Origin: Pseudoxanthomonas broegbernensis
Lineage (GTDB): Bacteria; Pseudomonadota; Gammaproteobacteria; Xanthomonadales; Xanthomonadaceae
Direction of reading: 5' to 3'
Assembly (NCBI RefSeq): GCF_014202435.1
Contig: NZ_JACHGU010000007.1
Location: 38,477 to 102,476, forward strand
Length of the DNA: 64,000 nucleotides
Shown here: positions 48,183 through 61,282 of the stretch, piece by piece
How the letters are laid out: the number at the start of each line of letters is the position of its first letter
Numbering within the stretch: the first letter of the stretch is position 1
Program-made: the position numbers and the translations under genes
Notes under the pieces: model-generated
Database searches by the model: none
The model's input: only the letters and a program-made list of their open reading frames with translations
What the model was told of the DNA's origin: nothing

Positions 48183-48206
48183 AGCCCGCGGCCCGCGCCG
48201 CGGGCT
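48183..48206 (+). other. Strong intercistronic hairpin between atpE and atpF
   Basis: AGCCCGCGGC, loop CCGC, GCCGCGGGCT: ten perfect base pairs with no T-tract. Placed just downstream of atpE, it may stabilise the atpE part of the message or reduce read-through to atpF. Confidence 0.6.
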
Positions 48207-48231
48207 CCCCGAGTACAGGCAGAGCGCACCC

Positions 48232-48702
48232 ATGAATCTCAATCTGACCCTAATCGCCCAGGCGCTGGCCTTCGCCAGCCTGATCTGGCTGATCGCCAGC
48301 AAGATCTGGCCGCCGTTGCTCAAGGCGCTCGAGGAGCGCCAGCAGAAGATCGCCGAGGGCCTTGCCGCGGCCGACCGCAGCCAGAAGGATCTGGCCCAGG
48401 CGCAGGACAAGGTCAACGAACTGCTGAAGGAAGCGCGCGCAAAGGCCAACGAGATCATCGACCAGGCCCACGCCCGCGCCAACCAGATCGTCGATGCCGC
48501 ACGCGAGGAAGCCGTCGCCGAGGCCGGCCGGCAGAAGGCCTCGGCCCTGGCCGAGATCGACGTCTCGGCCAACCGCGCGCGCGAGGAATTGCGCAGGCAG
48601 GTGTCCGCGCTGGCAGTGAGCGGCGCGGAGAAGCTGCTGCACCGCGAGATCGACGCCGGCACGCACAAGTCGCTGCTCGACGAACTGGCCGCGCAACTCT
48701 GA
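48232..48702 (+). CDS. atpF: F1Fo ATP synthase subunit b
   Basis: 156 residues. One N-terminal helix ([22 protein letters not shown]) and a long charged coiled coil (about 30-125) forming the peripheral stalk. Length is that of E. coli AtpF. A 94-base gap separates it from atpH, wider than usual for this pair. Confidence 0.96.
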   Translation: MNLNLTLIAQALAFASLIWLIASKIWPPLLKALEERQQKIAEGLAAADRSQKDLAQAQDKVNELLKEARAKANEIIDQAHARANQIVDAAREEAVAEAGRQKASALAEIDVSANRAREELRRQVSALAVSGAEKLLHREIDAGTHKSLLDELAAQL

Positions 48703-48796
48703 CCATGACCGTCATGTCCGCCATCACCGCGCTGCGCCGCCCCTGTGGTCGAGGGCCGGCATCGGTGCGCGCATCGGTTGCCGCCGAGGTAACAGA

Positions 48797-49324
48797 ATGA
48801 GCCAGGCCCTCACCCTCGCCCGTCCCTACGCCCGGGCCGCCCACGCGGTCGCCCGCGACGAAGGCCGCGTGGATGCGTGGTCCCAGGCGCTGGGCTTCGC
48901 CGCCCAGGTCGCCGCCGACCCGCGCGTGTCCGGATTGCTGCTCAACCCCGAACTGGCCGACGGCGATGCGGTCGCGTTGCTGGCGCCGCCGGACGCGGAG
49001 GCTTCGTTCCTCCGTTTCCTCGGCCTGCTGGCGCAGGCGGGGCGCCTGCCGCTGCTGGTGGCGATCGCCGGGTTGTTCGAGCAACTGCGCGCCGAGGACC
49101 AGCGCGTGGTGCGGGCCACCGTCACCTCCGCCGCCATGCTGTCGCCGCAGGAACTGGACACGCTGCGCGACGCGCTCAAGCGCCGCTTCGGCCGCGAGGT
49201 CGAGCTGGGCACGGCGGTGGATGCCAGCCTGATTGGCGGCGCGGTGATCGACGCCGGCGACGTGGTGATCGATGGCTCGCTCAAGGGCAAGCTGGCGCGC
49301 CTGCAGACCGTGCTGGCCGGCTGA
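48797..49324 (+). CDS. atpH: F1Fo ATP synthase subunit delta
   Basis: 175 residues. Helical N-terminal domain starting [19 protein letters not shown], and the C-terminal signature [26 protein letters not shown] in pieces, with [11 protein letters not shown] at the end. It links the F1 head to the b stalk. Confidence 0.96.
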   Translation: MSQALTLARPYARAAHAVARDEGRVDAWSQALGFAAQVAADPRVSGLLLNPELADGDAVALLAPPDAEASFLRFLGLLAQAGRLPLLVAIAGLFEQLRAEDQRVVRATVTSAAMLSPQELDTLRDALKRRFGREVELGTAVDASLIGGAVIDAGDVVIDGSLKGKLARLQTVLAG

Positions 49325-49398
49325 CCGGACGCCGCCACCCGACAGTTCACTTTTCAGGTTGCCAGCCCGCCGGGCGCGCGACTCCAAGGAAAACCAAC

Positions 49399-50961
<1,563 letters not shown>

Positions 50962-51079
50962 GCCCGCGCGATTGATACCCGGAACTAGGAATTCGTAGAA
51001 GAAGGGCTTCGGGCGGGACAGGATCGGCTTTTGCGATTCCTCGGGTCCCCGTTTCGAACCCCGGCCAGCGGAGCGAGCA

Positions 51080-51943
51080 ATGGCAGGCGGCAGGGAAATC
51101 AAAACCAAGATCAAGAGCGTGCAGAACACCCGCAAGGTGACCCGCGCGCTGGAGATGGTGTCGGCCTCCAAGATCCGCAAGGCGCAGGAGCGCATGCGCA
51201 CCTCGCGCCCCTATGCGAGCGCGATGAAGCAGGTGATCGGCCACCTGGCCCAGGCCAATACCGACTACCCGCACCCGTTCCTGGTCGAGCGCGAGCAGGT
51301 CAAGCGGGTCGGCTACGTGGTGGTCTCCTCCGACCGCGGCCTGGCCGGCGGCCTGAACAACAACCTGTTCCGCAAGCTGCTCGGCGAGATCCGGCAGTGG
51401 AACGAGCAGGGCGTGGAAGTGGACATGGTCACCATCGGCCAGAAGGCGCAGGCCTTCTTCCGCCGGATCAAGGTGAACATGGTCGGTACCGTCTCCCACC
51501 TGGGCGACGTGCCGCGCCTGGACCAGTTGGTCGGCGTGATCAAGGTCATGCTCGACGCCTATACCGAGGGCAAGGTGGACCGCGTGTTCGTGGTCTACAA
51601 CCATTTCGTCAACACCATGAGCCAGCAGGCCACCTTCGACCAGTTGCTGCCGCTGCCGGCGGTGGGCGAGGGCGTGCCCAGCCACGACTGGGACTATCTC
51701 TACGAGCCCGACGCCGGCTCCGTGCTGGAGCACGTGCTGACCCGCTACGTCGAATCGCTGGTGTACCAGGCCGTGCTGGAGAACGTGGCGTCCGAGCACG
51801 CCGCGCGCATGGTGGCGATGAAGGCGGCCAGCGACAACGCGACCAAGCTGATCGGCACCCTGAACCTGGTCTACAACAAGGCCCGCCAGGCGGCCATCAC
51901 CCAGGAAATCTCCGAGATCGTGGGCGGTGCCGCCGCCGTGTGA
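51080..51943 (+). CDS. atpG: F1Fo ATP synthase subunit gamma
   Basis: 287 residues. N-terminal [20 protein letters not shown] and C-terminal [20 protein letters not shown] helices form the rotor shaft; [16 protein letters not shown] is the conserved central block. In other proteobacteria atpD follows directly; here about 600 bases with an extra gene intervene. Confidence 0.97.
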   Translation: MAGGREIKTKIKSVQNTRKVTRALEMVSASKIRKAQERMRTSRPYASAMKQVIGHLAQANTDYPHPFLVEREQVKRVGYVVVSSDRGLAGGLNNNLFRKLLGEIRQWNEQGVEVDMVTIGQKAQAFFRRIKVNMVGTVSHLGDVPRLDQLVGVIKVMLDAYTEGKVDRVFVVYNHFVNTMSQQATFDQLLPLPAVGEGVPSHDWDYLYEPDAGSVLEHVLTRYVESLVYQAVLENVASEHAARMVAMKAASDNATKLIGTLNLVYNKARQAAITQEISEIVGGAAAV

Positions 51944-52045
51944 TCGCGGGAAAGGGGGGAGGCGTCGCCGCGCGGTCGGTGCTTCTTGGGGACGAACATC
52001 ACTGCGTGCGAAGTATCCGTTTTCAACTGGAGCCAAGGAATGACG

Positions 52046-52447
52046 ATGAACAAGCTGATGACTGTCGCGCTGCTCGCAGTGTTGATGACCGCCTGCGCCA
52101 AGCAGGCCGATGCGCCGGCCGATGCCGCCGCCCCGGCCGATGCCGCTGCCGTCGAAGCCGCCGCCGCTGTCGACGCCGACGCTGCGGATGCCGTAGACGC
52201 CGCCGATGCGGCCGTCGAGGCGCCGGTGGTCTCGGGCCTGCCGCAGGCGTGCGAGGACTACCTGGCCCGCGCCCAGGCCTGCTTCGCCAAGACCGGCGGC
52301 GGCGCCACGGCCGCTGCGTTCCAGCAGGGCGTGGACCAGGCCAGGGCGCAGTGGGATGCGCTGGCCGACAAGTCCGGGCTGGCGACCGCGTGCACCGCCG
52401 CGAACGACCAGTTCGCGCAGACCGCCGCCATGCTCAAGTGCGAGTAA
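52046..52447 (+). CDS. Small lipoprotein inserted between atpG and atpD
   Basis: 133 residues. A signal peptide ends in AVLMTACAK, with lipid Cys near 15. A 40-residue Ala/Asp/Val-rich acidic linker follows, then a compact helical domain with four Cys: LPQACEDYLARAQACFAK, then LATACTAAND and MLKCE. This resembles small periplasmic DUF5339-like lipoproteins, but I am not sure of the family. AAGGA lies six bases before ATG 52046; ATG 52040 is also in frame. It is not an ATP synthase subunit by sequence. A link to the enzyme would be inference from position only. Confidence 0.8.
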   Translation: MNKLMTVALLAVLMTACAKQADAPADAAAPADAAAVEAAAAVDADAADAVDAADAAVEAPVVSGLPQACEDYLARAQACFAKTGGGATAAAFQQGVDQARAQWDALADKSGLATACTAANDQFAQTAAMLKCE

Positions 52448-52455
52448 GCGGTTGA

Positions 52456-53973
<1,518 letters not shown>

Positions 53974-54007
53974 CGGCGGTCTCCGGGAACGAGCACAGCG
54001 AGGCACC

Positions 54008-54430
54008 ATGAGCACCATCCGTTGCGACATCGTCAGCGCCGAGCAGGAGATCTTCCACGGCGAAGCTACCCTGGTCGTGGCCACCGGCGAGCTGGGCGAG
54101 CTGGGCATCGCGCCGCGCCACGCGCCGCTGATCACCCGCCTCCGGCCCGGCAAGGTGGTGGTGACCCTGCCCGACGGCACGCGCCTGGACTTCGCCATCT
54201 CCGGCGGCATCCTGGAAGTGCAGCCGCAGGTGGTCACCGTGCTGGCCGACACCGCCATCCGCGCCGAGGACATCGACGAGGCGGCGGTGCGCAAGGCCAA
54301 GGAAGAGGCCGAGCGGGTGCTGGCCAACCGCAGCGAGGCGATGGAAGTGGCCGAGGCGCAGCAGCGCCTGGCCGAGGTCACCGCCCAGTTGCAGGCGCTG
54401 GAGCGCCTGCGCCGCAACCTCAAGCACTGA
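54008..54430 (+). CDS. atpC: F1Fo ATP synthase subunit epsilon
   Basis: 140 residues. N-terminal beta barrel ([38 protein letters not shown]) and a C-terminal two-helix domain starting [16 protein letters not shown]. Regulatory rotor subunit. Last gene of the operon. Confidence 0.96.
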   Translation: MSTIRCDIVSAEQEIFHGEATLVVATGELGELGIAPRHAPLITRLRPGKVVVTLPDGTRLDFAISGGILEVQPQVVTVLADTAIRAEDIDEAAVRKAKEEAERVLANRSEAMEVAEAQQRLAEVTAQLQALERLRRNLKH

Positions 54431-54464
54431 GTCGCTCCGGCCGCGGCCGGAGCGTGCTTCCCCG

Positions 54465-54495
54465 AACGCCGGCCTCAGGGCCGGCGTTTGCGTTT
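54465..54495 (+). terminator. Terminator of the ATP synthase operon
   Basis: AACGCCGGCC, loop TCAG, GGCCGGCGTT, then TGCGTTTG. A second palindrome (CTCCGGCCGCGGCCGGAG) lies just before it at about 54434-54453. The T-tract is interrupted, so the strength is uncertain. The rest of 54496-54695 shows no feature beyond a TAGACT box near 54663. Confidence 0.65.
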
Positions 54496-54695
54496 GTGCG
54501 GGAACATCCGTCGTAGCGCCGTGGCTTTCACCGAAAGGCCGGCCATGCCCGAAGCGGGACGCCCGCAGTCAGGCGTCCCGACTCGCCGGCTTCCGGCCTG
54601 CACCGGGACCACGGACGCGGGCCACGGATCGGAAGCGGCGATCCAGAGCAAGCCGGCATTCGCTAGACTCACCGGGTTTCCCGCGAGCCGCCGAG

Positions 54696-55739
54696 ATGAC
54701 CATCACTCCCCAGGAAGCCCTCCAGCGCACGATCGAGCACCGCGAGATCTTCCACGACGAGATGGTCGGGCTGATGCGCCAGATCATGCGTGGCGAGGTG
54801 TCGCCGGTGATGAGCGCCGCGATCCTGACCGGCCTGCGGGTGAAGAAGGAAACGGTCGGCGAGATCGCCGGCGCGGCCAGGGTGATGCGCGAGTTCTCGC
54901 GCACCGTGGAGGTGGCTGACCGCGCCGGCCTGGTCGACATCGTCGGCACCGGTGGCGATGGCTCGCACACCTTCAACATCTCCACCTGCTCGATGTTCGT
55001 GGCCGCCGCGGCCGGCGCGCGGGTGGCCAAGCACGGCAACCGCAGCGTCTCGTCCAAGTCCGGCAGCGCCGACGTGCTGGAGGCGCTGGGCGCGTCCATC
55101 GAGCTGCAGCCCGAGCAGGTGGCGCAGTCGATCGCATGCACCGGCATCGGCTTCATGTTCGCGCCCATCCACCACCCGGCGATGAAAGCAGTGGCGCCGG
55201 TGCGGCGGGAGATGGGCGTGCGCACCATCTTCAACATCCTCGGGCCGCTGACCAATCCCGCCGGCGCGCCGAACATCCTGATGGGCGTGTTCCACCCCGA
55301 CCTGGTGGGCATCCAGGCGCGCGTGCTGCAGGAGCTGGGCGCGCAGCGCGCGCTGGTGGTCTGGGGCCGCGACGGCATGGACGAGGTGTCGCTGGGCGCG
55401 GCCACCCTGGTCGGCGAGCTGCGCGACGGACGGGTGCGCGAGTACGAGATCCACCCGGAGGACTTCGGCATCGCCATGGCCGCCAGCCGCAACCTCAAGG
55501 TGGCCGACGCGGCGCAATCGCGCGGCATGCTGCTGGGCGTGCTGGACGGTGCGCCCGGCCCGGCGCGCGAGATCGTCGTGCTCAACGCGGCCGCGGCGCT
55601 GTACGTGGCCGGTGTGGTCGAGGCCATCGACGAGGGCATCGTGCGTGCGCGCGCGGCGATCGACAGTGGCGCGGCGCGCGAACGGATGCAGGCGTTCGTG
55701 GCGCTTACCCGGGAGCTGGCCGGGGCCGGCGCGGCATGA
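54696..55739 (+). CDS. trpD: Anthranilate phosphoribosyltransferase
   Basis: 347 residues. PRPP-binding [32 protein letters not shown], and the second substrate motif [14 protein letters not shown]. Second step of tryptophan synthesis. No trpE or trpG is in the window, so the trp genes are split. A possible -10 TAGACT lies 27 bases upstream of the ATG. Confidence 0.97.
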   Translation: MTITPQEALQRTIEHREIFHDEMVGLMRQIMRGEVSPVMSAAILTGLRVKKETVGEIAGAARVMREFSRTVEVADRAGLVDIVGTGGDGSHTFNISTCSMFVAAAAGARVAKHGNRSVSSKSGSADVLEALGASIELQPEQVAQSIACTGIGFMFAPIHHPAMKAVAPVRREMGVRTIFNILGPLTNPAGAPNILMGVFHPDLVGIQARVLQELGAQRALVVWGRDGMDEVSLGAATLVGELRDGRVREYEIHPEDFGIAMAASRNLKVADAAQSRGMLLGVLDGAPGPAREIVVLNAAAALYVAGVVEAIDEGIVRARAAIDSGAARERMQAFVALTRELAGAGAA

Positions 55740-55843
55740 GTGCCGAAGGCTTTACCGCGCTGCCGGAACCGCCGTACCACGCGGCGAGCCCCGGTTCCAG
55801 GTGCAACGGCCATGTCGCCGCCGGCTCTGCCACCGCCCCATAG
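55736..55843 (+). pseudogene. Possible remnant of a small monooxygenase-like gene
   Basis: A 35-codon frame starting in ATGA overlap with the trpD stop. It opens [17 protein letters not shown], which looks like the start of small antibiotic-biosynthesis-monooxygenase-type proteins (usually ..PLPEPPYYAVIFSS..) but then runs into unrelated sequence and a repeat. Either a truncated remnant or a chance frame. Confidence 0.3.
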
Positions 55844-55928
55844 GAGTCTGCCTGCCGACGCCGCGATGGCCGGCGGATCGCTCGCAGGAGGTTTCCCATG
55901 GCCGTCGCCGGCAAGCCGGTTCCTGTAG
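55841..55928. repeat. Facing pair of diverged REP-like palindromes
   Basis: Left copy: TAGGAGTCTGCCTGCCGACG then CCGCGATGGCC (55841-55871). Right copy: CATGGCCGTCGCCGGCAAGC then CGGTTCCTGTAG (55897-55928). They face each other like the pair at 10766-10860 but carry TTGC/AA instead of TTCA in the loop. They fill most of the 274-base gap between trpD and trpC. Confidence 0.6.
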
Positions 55929-56013
55929 AGAGAAGAGGTACCCCGGTGCGCGTGCCCGGCCCCCGGCCGGCTCATGCGAGAATGCCGGTCCGCCGCGTCA
56001 GCCCTTGATTGCC

Positions 56014-56808
56014 ATGAGCGACATCCTGCAGACCATCCTGGCCCGCAAGGCCGAAGAGATCGCCGAGCGCAGCGCGCGCATCCCGCTGGCAGAGATGCGC
56101 GCGCGCGCGCGCGATGCCGGTCCGGTACGCGGGTTCGCCGCCGCGCTGCAGGCGGCCATCGCCAGCGGCGACCCGGCGGTGATCGCCGAGGTGAAGAAGG
56201 CCAGCCCTTCCAAGGGCGTGATCCGCCCGGACTTCCGTCCGGCCGAGATCGCGGTGAGCTACGAGTTCGGTGGCGCCTCGTGCCTGTCGGTGCTGACCGA
56301 CGTGGATTTCTTCCAGGGCAGCGACGACTTCCTGCGCCAGGCGCGCGCCGCCTGCACCCTGCCGGTGTTGCGCAAGGACTTCACCATCGACCCCTACCAG
56401 GTGTACGAGGCGCGCGTGCTGGGTGCCGACTGCATCCTGCTGATCGTGGCCGCGCTGGACGACGTGCAACTGGCCGAGCTGTCCGGACGGGCGCTGGAGC
56501 TGGGCATGGACGTGCTGGTGGAGGTCCACGACATCGACGAGCTGGAGCGCGCCATCCAGGTGCCGGTGCCGCTGGTGGGCATCAACAACCGCAACCTGCG
56601 CACCTTCGAGGTCTCGCTGGAGACCACCCTGGGCATGAAGGACGCGGTGCCGCGCGACCGCCTGCTGGTGACCGAGAGCGGCATCCTCGGCCAGGAGGAC
56701 GTGGCGCGGATGCGCCAGGCCGGCGTGCACGCGTTCCTGGTGGGCGAGACCTTCATGCGCGCGCCGGAACCGGGCGAGTCGCTGCGGCAGTTGTTCTTCG
56801 AGGCATGA
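56014..56808 (+). CDS. trpC: Indole-3-glycerol phosphate synthase
   Basis: 264 residues, TIM barrel. [51 protein letters not shown] and LVTESGIL carry the catalytic Lys/Glu residues. Fourth step of tryptophan synthesis. Monofunctional (no fused TrpF). It overlaps the next gene by four bases (ATGA). Confidence 0.97.
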   Translation: MSDILQTILARKAEEIAERSARIPLAEMRARARDAGPVRGFAAALQAAIASGDPAVIAEVKKASPSKGVIRPDFRPAEIAVSYEFGGASCLSVLTDVDFFQGSDDFLRQARAACTLPVLRKDFTIDPYQVYEARVLGADCILLIVAALDDVQLAELSGRALELGMDVLVEVHDIDELERAIQVPVPLVGINNRNLRTFEVSLETTLGMKDAVPRDRLLVTESGILGQEDVARMRQAGVHAFLVGETFMRAPEPGESLRQLFFEA

Positions 56809-57539
56809 ACGCCGGGCCGTACCCGCAGCCGCGCGCCGATGCGCCGCTGGTGGTGTTCGACTTCGACCATACGCTTTACGACGGCGATTCCGGCAGCCAT
56901 CTGTTCGCCTGGCTGATCCGGCGCAACCCGCTGCGGGTGCTGGCCGCGCTGCTGGCCACGCCGGTGCTCGGGCCGATGGTCGCGCTGCTGCCGACGCGGC
57001 GCTGGGGCATCTCCGGCTATGCGTGGATCGGCAGCTTCGGGCTGCACAGGGTGCGCGAGTTCGACCGGGTGATCGACCGCTACGTGGCCACCCACCGTGA
57101 GGAGATCGCGCAACGCCTGCTGCCGGTCGCGCTGGACGTGCTGGCGCGGCACCGGGCACGTGGCGACCGGGTGGTGGTGGCCACCGGGGCGCCGCCGGAA
57201 CTGGCGCGCGCCATCCTGGGCTTCGTCGCCCACGAGGACGTGACGGTGATCGGCACCGCGGTGGGCGTGCGCCTGGGCGCGGTGGTGGCCACCCGCCACT
57301 GCCACAGCGAGGAGAAGATGCGCATGCTGCGCGAACGCGGGCATGGCGACATCGACGTGGCCTACTCCGACAGCACCGCCGACCTGCCGCTGCTGCGCGC
57401 CGCGCGACGGCCGGTGGTGGTCAACCCCAAGCGCGGGCGGGTGGCGTTCTTCCGCCAGGCGTTGCCGCCCGGCACCCCGATCCTCAACTGGGGCTGCCGC
57501 GACCGCGGCGGCGATCCCGACGGGGATGCGCTCCTCTAG
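56805..57539 (+). CDS. HAD-superfamily phosphatase (SerB-like, HAD-IB)
   Basis: 244 residues. Motif [16 protein letters not shown] (nucleophile and acid Asp), motif II VVATGA, motif III Lys in HSEEKM, motif [14 protein letters not shown] helical cap with two hydrophobic stretches ([20 protein letters not shown]) follows motif I. This is the HAD-IB group that includes phosphoserine phosphatase and lysophosphatidate phosphatases; the substrate is unknown. Translationally coupled to trpC. Confidence 0.88.
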   Translation: MNAGPYPQPRADAPLVVFDFDHTLYDGDSGSHLFAWLIRRNPLRVLAALLATPVLGPMVALLPTRRWGISGYAWIGSFGLHRVREFDRVIDRYVATHREEIAQRLLPVALDVLARHRARGDRVVVATGAPPELARAILGFVAHEDVTVIGTAVGVRLGAVVATRHCHSEEKMRMLRERGHGDIDVAYSDSTADLPLLRAARRPVVVNPKRGRVAFFRQALPPGTPILNWGCRDRGGDPDGDALL

Positions 57540-57567
57540 GCACCGGCGCGCCGGCGCGGCCCGGCGC

Positions 57568-58320
57568 CTACAGGCTCAGCAGGGCGTGGCCGATCTGGTA
57601 GAGGCTGATGCACAGCACCAGCGAGCCCACGGCCACCAGCACCCACTGCTCGCGCACGCGCTTGACCAGCACCGCGGCCACCGGCGCGGCGATCATGCCG
57701 CCCACCAGCAGGCCCAGCACGATCTGCAGGTGCTGCAGGCCGATGGACAGGAAGAAGGTGACCGACACCGCCAGGGTGACCACGAACTCGGCGGCGTTGA
57801 CCGAGCCGATCACGGTGCGGGCCTGGCCGCCGCCGGCCAGCAGGGTCGAGGTGGCCAGCGGGCCCCAGCCGCCGCCGCCGCTGGCGTCCAGCATGCCGGC
57901 GAAGAAGCCCAGGACCGGCACCCGGCGCACCTCGCGCCGCGGCACCATCCGCCCGCTGGCGCGGACCAGGATCAGCACCGCCAGCACCAGCAGGTAGGCG
58001 TAGACGAACGGCCGGATCACATCGCCGGGTATCCGGGTCAGCACGTAGGCGCCGATGATGCCGCCGATCATCCCGGGGATGGCCAGGCGCAGGAACAGGC
58101 GCTTGTCGACGTTGCCCAGCGCCAGGTGGGACACGCCGGAGGCGCCGGTGGTGAAGACCTCGGCAGCGTGGATGCTGGCGCTGACCTGGGCCGGCGGCAG
58201 GCCCATGCCCAGCAATACCGAGGAGGAGACCAGGCCGTAGGCCATGCCCAGCGCACCATCGACGAGCTGGGCGCACAGGCCGATCAGCACGAACCAGAAA
58301 AAGGTTTCACCAAAATCCAT
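57568..58320 (-). CDS. TSUP (TauE/SafE) family membrane transporter
   Basis: 250 residues, seven to eight helices. Family repeats at the start of each half: LCAQLVDGALGMAYGLVSSS and GFFAGMLDASGGGGWGPLATS. These transporters move sulfite, sulfonates or other organosulfur anions; the substrate here is not known. Convergent with the HAD gene. Confidence 0.9.
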   Translation of the reverse strand: MDFGETFFWFVLIGLCAQLVDGALGMAYGLVSSSVLLGMGLPPAQVSASIHAAEVFTTGASGVSHLALGNVDKRLFLRLAIPGMIGGIIGAYVLTRIPGDVIRPFVYAYLLVLAVLILVRASGRMVPRREVRRVPVLGFFAGMLDASGGGGWGPLATSTLLAGGGQARTVIGSVNAAEFVVTLAVSVTFFLSIGLQHLQIVLGLLVGGMIAAPVAAVLVKRVREQWVLVAVGSLVLCISLYQIGHALLSL

Positions 58321-58326
58321 CAGCCG

Positions 58327-58332
58327 AATATC
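58327..58332 (-). promoter_or_regulatory. Weak -10 box before the TSUP gene
   Basis: GATATT on the minus strand, six bases, then ATG 58320. Four of six consensus positions; same spacing as the other leaderless candidates. Confidence 0.3.
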
Positions 58333-58404
58333 CGGGGCAGGGTCATGCCGCCCGGCGGACGACGGACGTGGACAGAAAAGCGGGGATGCATCAGCCCGCG
58401 ACGT

Positions 58405-59094
58405 TCATCGGGTGCCGTAGACGACCACGGTCTTGCCGCGCGCGTGCAACTGGCCGTCGGCCTGCAGCTTCTTCAGCACCCGGCCGGCCATCTCGCGCGA
58501 GCAGCCGACCAGGCGCGCCAGCTCCTGGCGCGAGACGCGCAACTGGGTGCCCTGCGGGTGGCTCAGGGCCTCGGGTTCGTGGGACAGGTCGTGCAGGGTG
58601 CGCACGATCCGGTCGGTGACGTCCAGGAAGGCCAGGCGGCTGGCCTTGCGGCTGGTGGTCAGCAGGCGGCGCGAGAGCTGCACGCCGATGGAATACAGCA
58701 GGCGCGGCGCATCCGCGGCCAGCGGGCCCAGCATCAACTGCTGCAGCCGCTCGTAGCTGATCTCGGCCAGTTCGCAGGCGGTGCGCGTGCGCAGGATGAC
58801 CTCGCGGCTGTCGGACTCGATGAACAGGCCCATCTCGCCCACGAACTCGCCGGCGCCGTAGTAGCCAAGCACCAGTTCGCGGCCGTCCTCCTCCTCGGCG
58901 ATGATGCTGACCGAGCCGTTGACGACGTAATAGAGCGTGCCGGCCGGATCGCCCGGGCGGAACACGTCGGTGCGGTTGGGATAGCGCCGACGCTGGCAAT
59001 GGGCCAGGAAACGCTCAGTGGCGGCCTGGTCCAGCGATAGCGGACTACTGGCGAAACGCACGGGGGACACGATGGCGGGTTTCCTGGCGTTCAT
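58405..59094 (-). CDS. clp: Clp, CRP-like global regulator
   Basis: 229 residues. Cyclic-nucleotide-binding beta roll (DVFRPGDPAGTLYYVVNGSVS, then FVGEMGLFIES), a dimer helix, and a C-terminal helix-turn-helix QLRVSRQELARLVGCSREMAGRVLKKL. Closely like Xanthomonas Clp, which is inactivated by cyclic-di-GMP and drives virulence and extracellular enzyme genes. Divergent from speD, the usual xanthomonad arrangement. Confidence 0.95.
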   Translation of the reverse strand: MNARKPAIVSPVRFASSPLSLDQAATERFLAHCQRRRYPNRTDVFRPGDPAGTLYYVVNGSVSIIAEEEDGRELVLGYYGAGEFVGEMGLFIESDSREVILRTRTACELAEISYERLQQLMLGPLAADAPRLLYSIGVQLSRRLLTTSRKASRLAFLDVTDRIVRTLHDLSHEPEALSHPQGTQLRVSRQELARLVGCSREMAGRVLKKLQADGQLHARGKTVVVYGTR

Positions 59095-59220
59095 GAATAT
59101 CTAGATGCGATGGCGAAGGGTATCCGCATGCGGCCCGCCGGGCAAACGGCCGCCGGGCGGGGGCATACCCCCGTCATCCGGTTTGCCCCATAATGCCGCG
59201 TTTCCCACCCGCCCAGAGAC

Positions 59221-60024
59221 ATGACCGCCGTGGTCAAACCCCTGCCGCGCCTGAGGCTGCAAGGTTTCAACAACCTCACCAAGGCGCTGAGCTTCAACAT
59301 CTACGACGTCTGCTACGCGGTCTCCGAGGACGAGCGCCAGCGCTACATCGAGTACATCGATGAGGCGTACAACGCCGACCGCCTGACCCAGATCCTGACC
59401 GACGTGGCCCAGATCATCGGCGCCAACATCCTCAACGTGGCCCGCCAGGACTACGACCCGCAGGGTGCGTCGGTGACCATCCTCATTTCCGAGGAGCCGG
59501 TGATCGACAAGAAGCAGGCCGGCAAGGAGGTGATCTCCGACGCGGTGGTCGCGCACCTGGACAAGAGCCACATCACGGTGCACACCTACCCGGAGACGCA
59601 CCCGCAGAACGGCATCGCCACCTTCCGCGCGGACATCGACGTGGCCACCTGCGGGGTGATCTCGCCGCTGAAGGCGCTGAACTACCTGATCGAGAGCTTC
59701 GAGTCGGACATCGTGGTGATGGACTACCGGGTGCGCGGCTTCACCCGCGACATCAAGGGCAAGAAGCACTACATCGACCACAAGATCAACTCGATCCAGG
59801 ACTACCTGGCCAAGAACATCCGCTCGCGCTACGAGATGATCGACGTCAATGTGTACCAGGAGAACATCTTCCACACCAAGATGCACCTGAAGGAGTTCGA
59901 CCTGGACACCTACCTGTTCGAGGAGAAGGCGCGCAACCTCTCGTTCAAGGAGCGCATGCGCATCGAGGCGCTGCTCAAGCGCGAGATCGAGGAGCTGTTC
60001 CACGGGCGCAACCTGGTGGAGTGA
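59221..60024 (+). CDS. speD: S-adenosylmethionine decarboxylase proenzyme
   Basis: 267 residues, E. coli-type. Self-cleavage between Lys 115 and Ser 116 ([15 protein letters not shown]) makes the pyruvoyl group. Other blocks: [19 protein letters not shown] and [19 protein letters not shown]. It supplies the aminopropyl donor for spermidine. A CATAAT box lies at 59189-59194. Confidence 0.97.
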   Translation: MTAVVKPLPRLRLQGFNNLTKALSFNIYDVCYAVSEDERQRYIEYIDEAYNADRLTQILTDVAQIIGANILNVARQDYDPQGASVTILISEEPVIDKKQAGKEVISDAVVAHLDKSHITVHTYPETHPQNGIATFRADIDVATCGVISPLKALNYLIESFESDIVVMDYRVRGFTRDIKGKKHYIDHKINSIQDYLAKNIRSRYEMIDVNVYQENIFHTKMHLKEFDLDTYLFEEKARNLSFKERMRIEALLKREIEELFHGRNLVE

Positions 60025-60087
60025 GGGGGGCTCCCTTCCGCCTGGTGCGCCGGGATTCAGCCCGGCAGCGGCAGGATGGTCCACGAA

Positions 60088-60142
60088 TGCGCGGGACGAC
60101 CCGCGTGCGGCCCCCGGCCGCAGACGAAGACCGACGGCGGTC
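60088..60142 (+). promoter_or_regulatory. Guanidine-II (mini-ykkC) riboswitch before the SMR gene
   Basis: Two hairpins each capped by an ACGR loop. P1: CGCGGG-ACGA-CCCGCG at 60090-60105, extended by two G-U pairs. P2: GACCG-ACGG-CGGTC at 60129-60142. The linker is about 21 bases. This is the defining architecture of the guanidine-II riboswitch, which controls guanidine exporters. Confidence 0.85.
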
Positions 60143-60173
60143 CGGAGCATTGGCTCCGGACCGTTTTTTTTTT
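60138..60173 (+). terminator. Conditional terminator overlapping the guanidine-II P2 hairpin
   Basis: CGGTCCGGAGC, loop ATTG, GCTCCGGACCG, then ten T. Eleven perfect base pairs. Its 5' arm begins with the CGGTC that is the 3' arm of P2, so P2 and the terminator cannot form together. Ligand-stabilised P2 should allow read-through. Confidence 0.88.
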
Positions 60174-60222
60174 ATCCGTGTCCGGTGCGGACGCACCGGG
60201 CGGGAGCCAAAGGAGGAAGACG

Positions 60223-60543
60223 ATGTCCTGGATCTACCTGATGCTGGCCGGCCTGTTCGAGATCGGCTTTGCCCTGGGCTTGAAACACACCGACGGCTTC
60301 ACCCGGCTGTGGCCCAGCCTGGGCACGGCCGCCGCGGCCGCGGTCAGCCTGTACCTGCTGACCCAGGCCCTGCGCACGATCCCGGTGGGCACCGCGTATG
60401 CCGTGTGGACCGGCATCGGCGCCTGCGGCGTGGCCCTGATAGGGGTCGTGCTGCTGGGGGAGAGCGCCTCGCCGGTGCGGCTGGCCTGCGTCGGCCTGAT
60501 CGTGGCCGGCGTGGTGGGGCTGAAGCTGGCCTCGCCGGGTTGA
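60223..60543 (+). CDS. gdx: SMR-family guanidinium exporter (Gdx/SugE)
   Basis: 106 residues, four helices. It starts [20 protein letters not shown] with the essential Glu 13; [20 protein letters not shown] contains the conserved Trp. The Gdx subgroup exports guanidinium in exchange for protons, and the guanidine-II switch just upstream supports this over the EmrE drug subgroup. AGGAGGAAG precedes the ATG. Confidence 0.93.
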   Translation: MSWIYLMLAGLFEIGFALGLKHTDGFTRLWPSLGTAAAAAVSLYLLTQALRTIPVGTAYAVWTGIGACGVALIGVVLLGESASPVRLACVGLIVAGVVGLKLASPG

Positions 60544-60640
60544 GCGGGCCGGTTCATGGCCGTGCGCCCGCAGGGCCGGCGGGACGGCCCCTGCAGAGGC
60601 GCATGGCGCGCAGAGCCCGTCGTGCGTCCCGGCGCGGCCC

Positions 60641-61282
60641 TCAGAGCCGGTAGGCCACCAGCTTCATCAGCTTCGAGGCCAGCGCCATCGCCTGCGGGAT
60701 CGGTGGCGGCAGCGCCCGGGCGCCGGCCTGCTCGGCGTGGTCGGCATGGCGGGCCTCGTCTTCCTTCATCACCCGGATGATCTCGCGGCTGCGCAGGTCC
60801 TGGGCCGGCAGCGACTGGAGGTGTTCGTCCAGGTGCGCCTCGACCTGGCGCTCGGTCTCCACCACGAAGCCCAGGTTCCAGCCGTCGCCGCGCAGCCCGG
60901 CCAGGGTGCCGATGGCGTAGCTGCCGGCGTACCACAGCGGGTTGAACACGCTGGGGCGGCTGTCCAGTTCGCGCAGGCGCTGGGCGCACCAGGCCAGGTG
61001 GTCGGTTTCCTCCTGCGCGGCATCCAGCAGGTGCGCGCGGGTGGCCGGGTCGCGGGCGACCGCGGCCTGGCCGAAATACAGGCCCTGGGCGCAGACCTCG
61101 CCGACGTGGTTGATCCGCATCAGCCCGGCGGCGTGGCGCCGCGCCGGCTTCGGCAGTACCGGGTCGGCCGCCCGCGCGGGACAGGGGCGCAGGGCCGGCG
61201 GGTCGCCCAGGGTGGTTTCCAGGGCGCGCTGGGCCTCGACCAGGGCACGGTCGAGCAGGGACAGGTGGCGGACGGCGGACAT
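60641..61282 (-). CDS. coq7: 3-demethoxyubiquinol 3-hydroxylase
   Basis: 213 residues. Di-iron carboxylate motifs: [47 protein letters not shown] and [12 protein letters not shown]. It performs the C6 hydroxylation in ubiquinone synthesis, replacing UbiF. AGGAG precedes ATG 61282. It is convergent with the gdx gene and divergent from rplM. Confidence 0.94.
   Translation of the reverse strand: MSAVRHLSLLDRALVEAQRALETTLGDPPALRPCPARAADPVLPKPARRHAAGLMRINHVGEVCAQGLYFGQAAVARDPATRAHLLDAAQEETDHLAWCAQRLRELDSRPSVFNPLWYAGSYAIGTLAGLRGDGWNLGFVVETERQVEAHLDEHLQSLPAQDLRSREIIRVMKEDEARHADHAEQAGARALPPPIPQAMALASKLMKLVAYRL

Noticed and set aside
55898..56008. Short frame with ATG after GGAGG between trpD and trpC
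   Set aside because: It is translated from a palindromic repeat and non-conserved sequence; the match to a ribosome site is probably chance.
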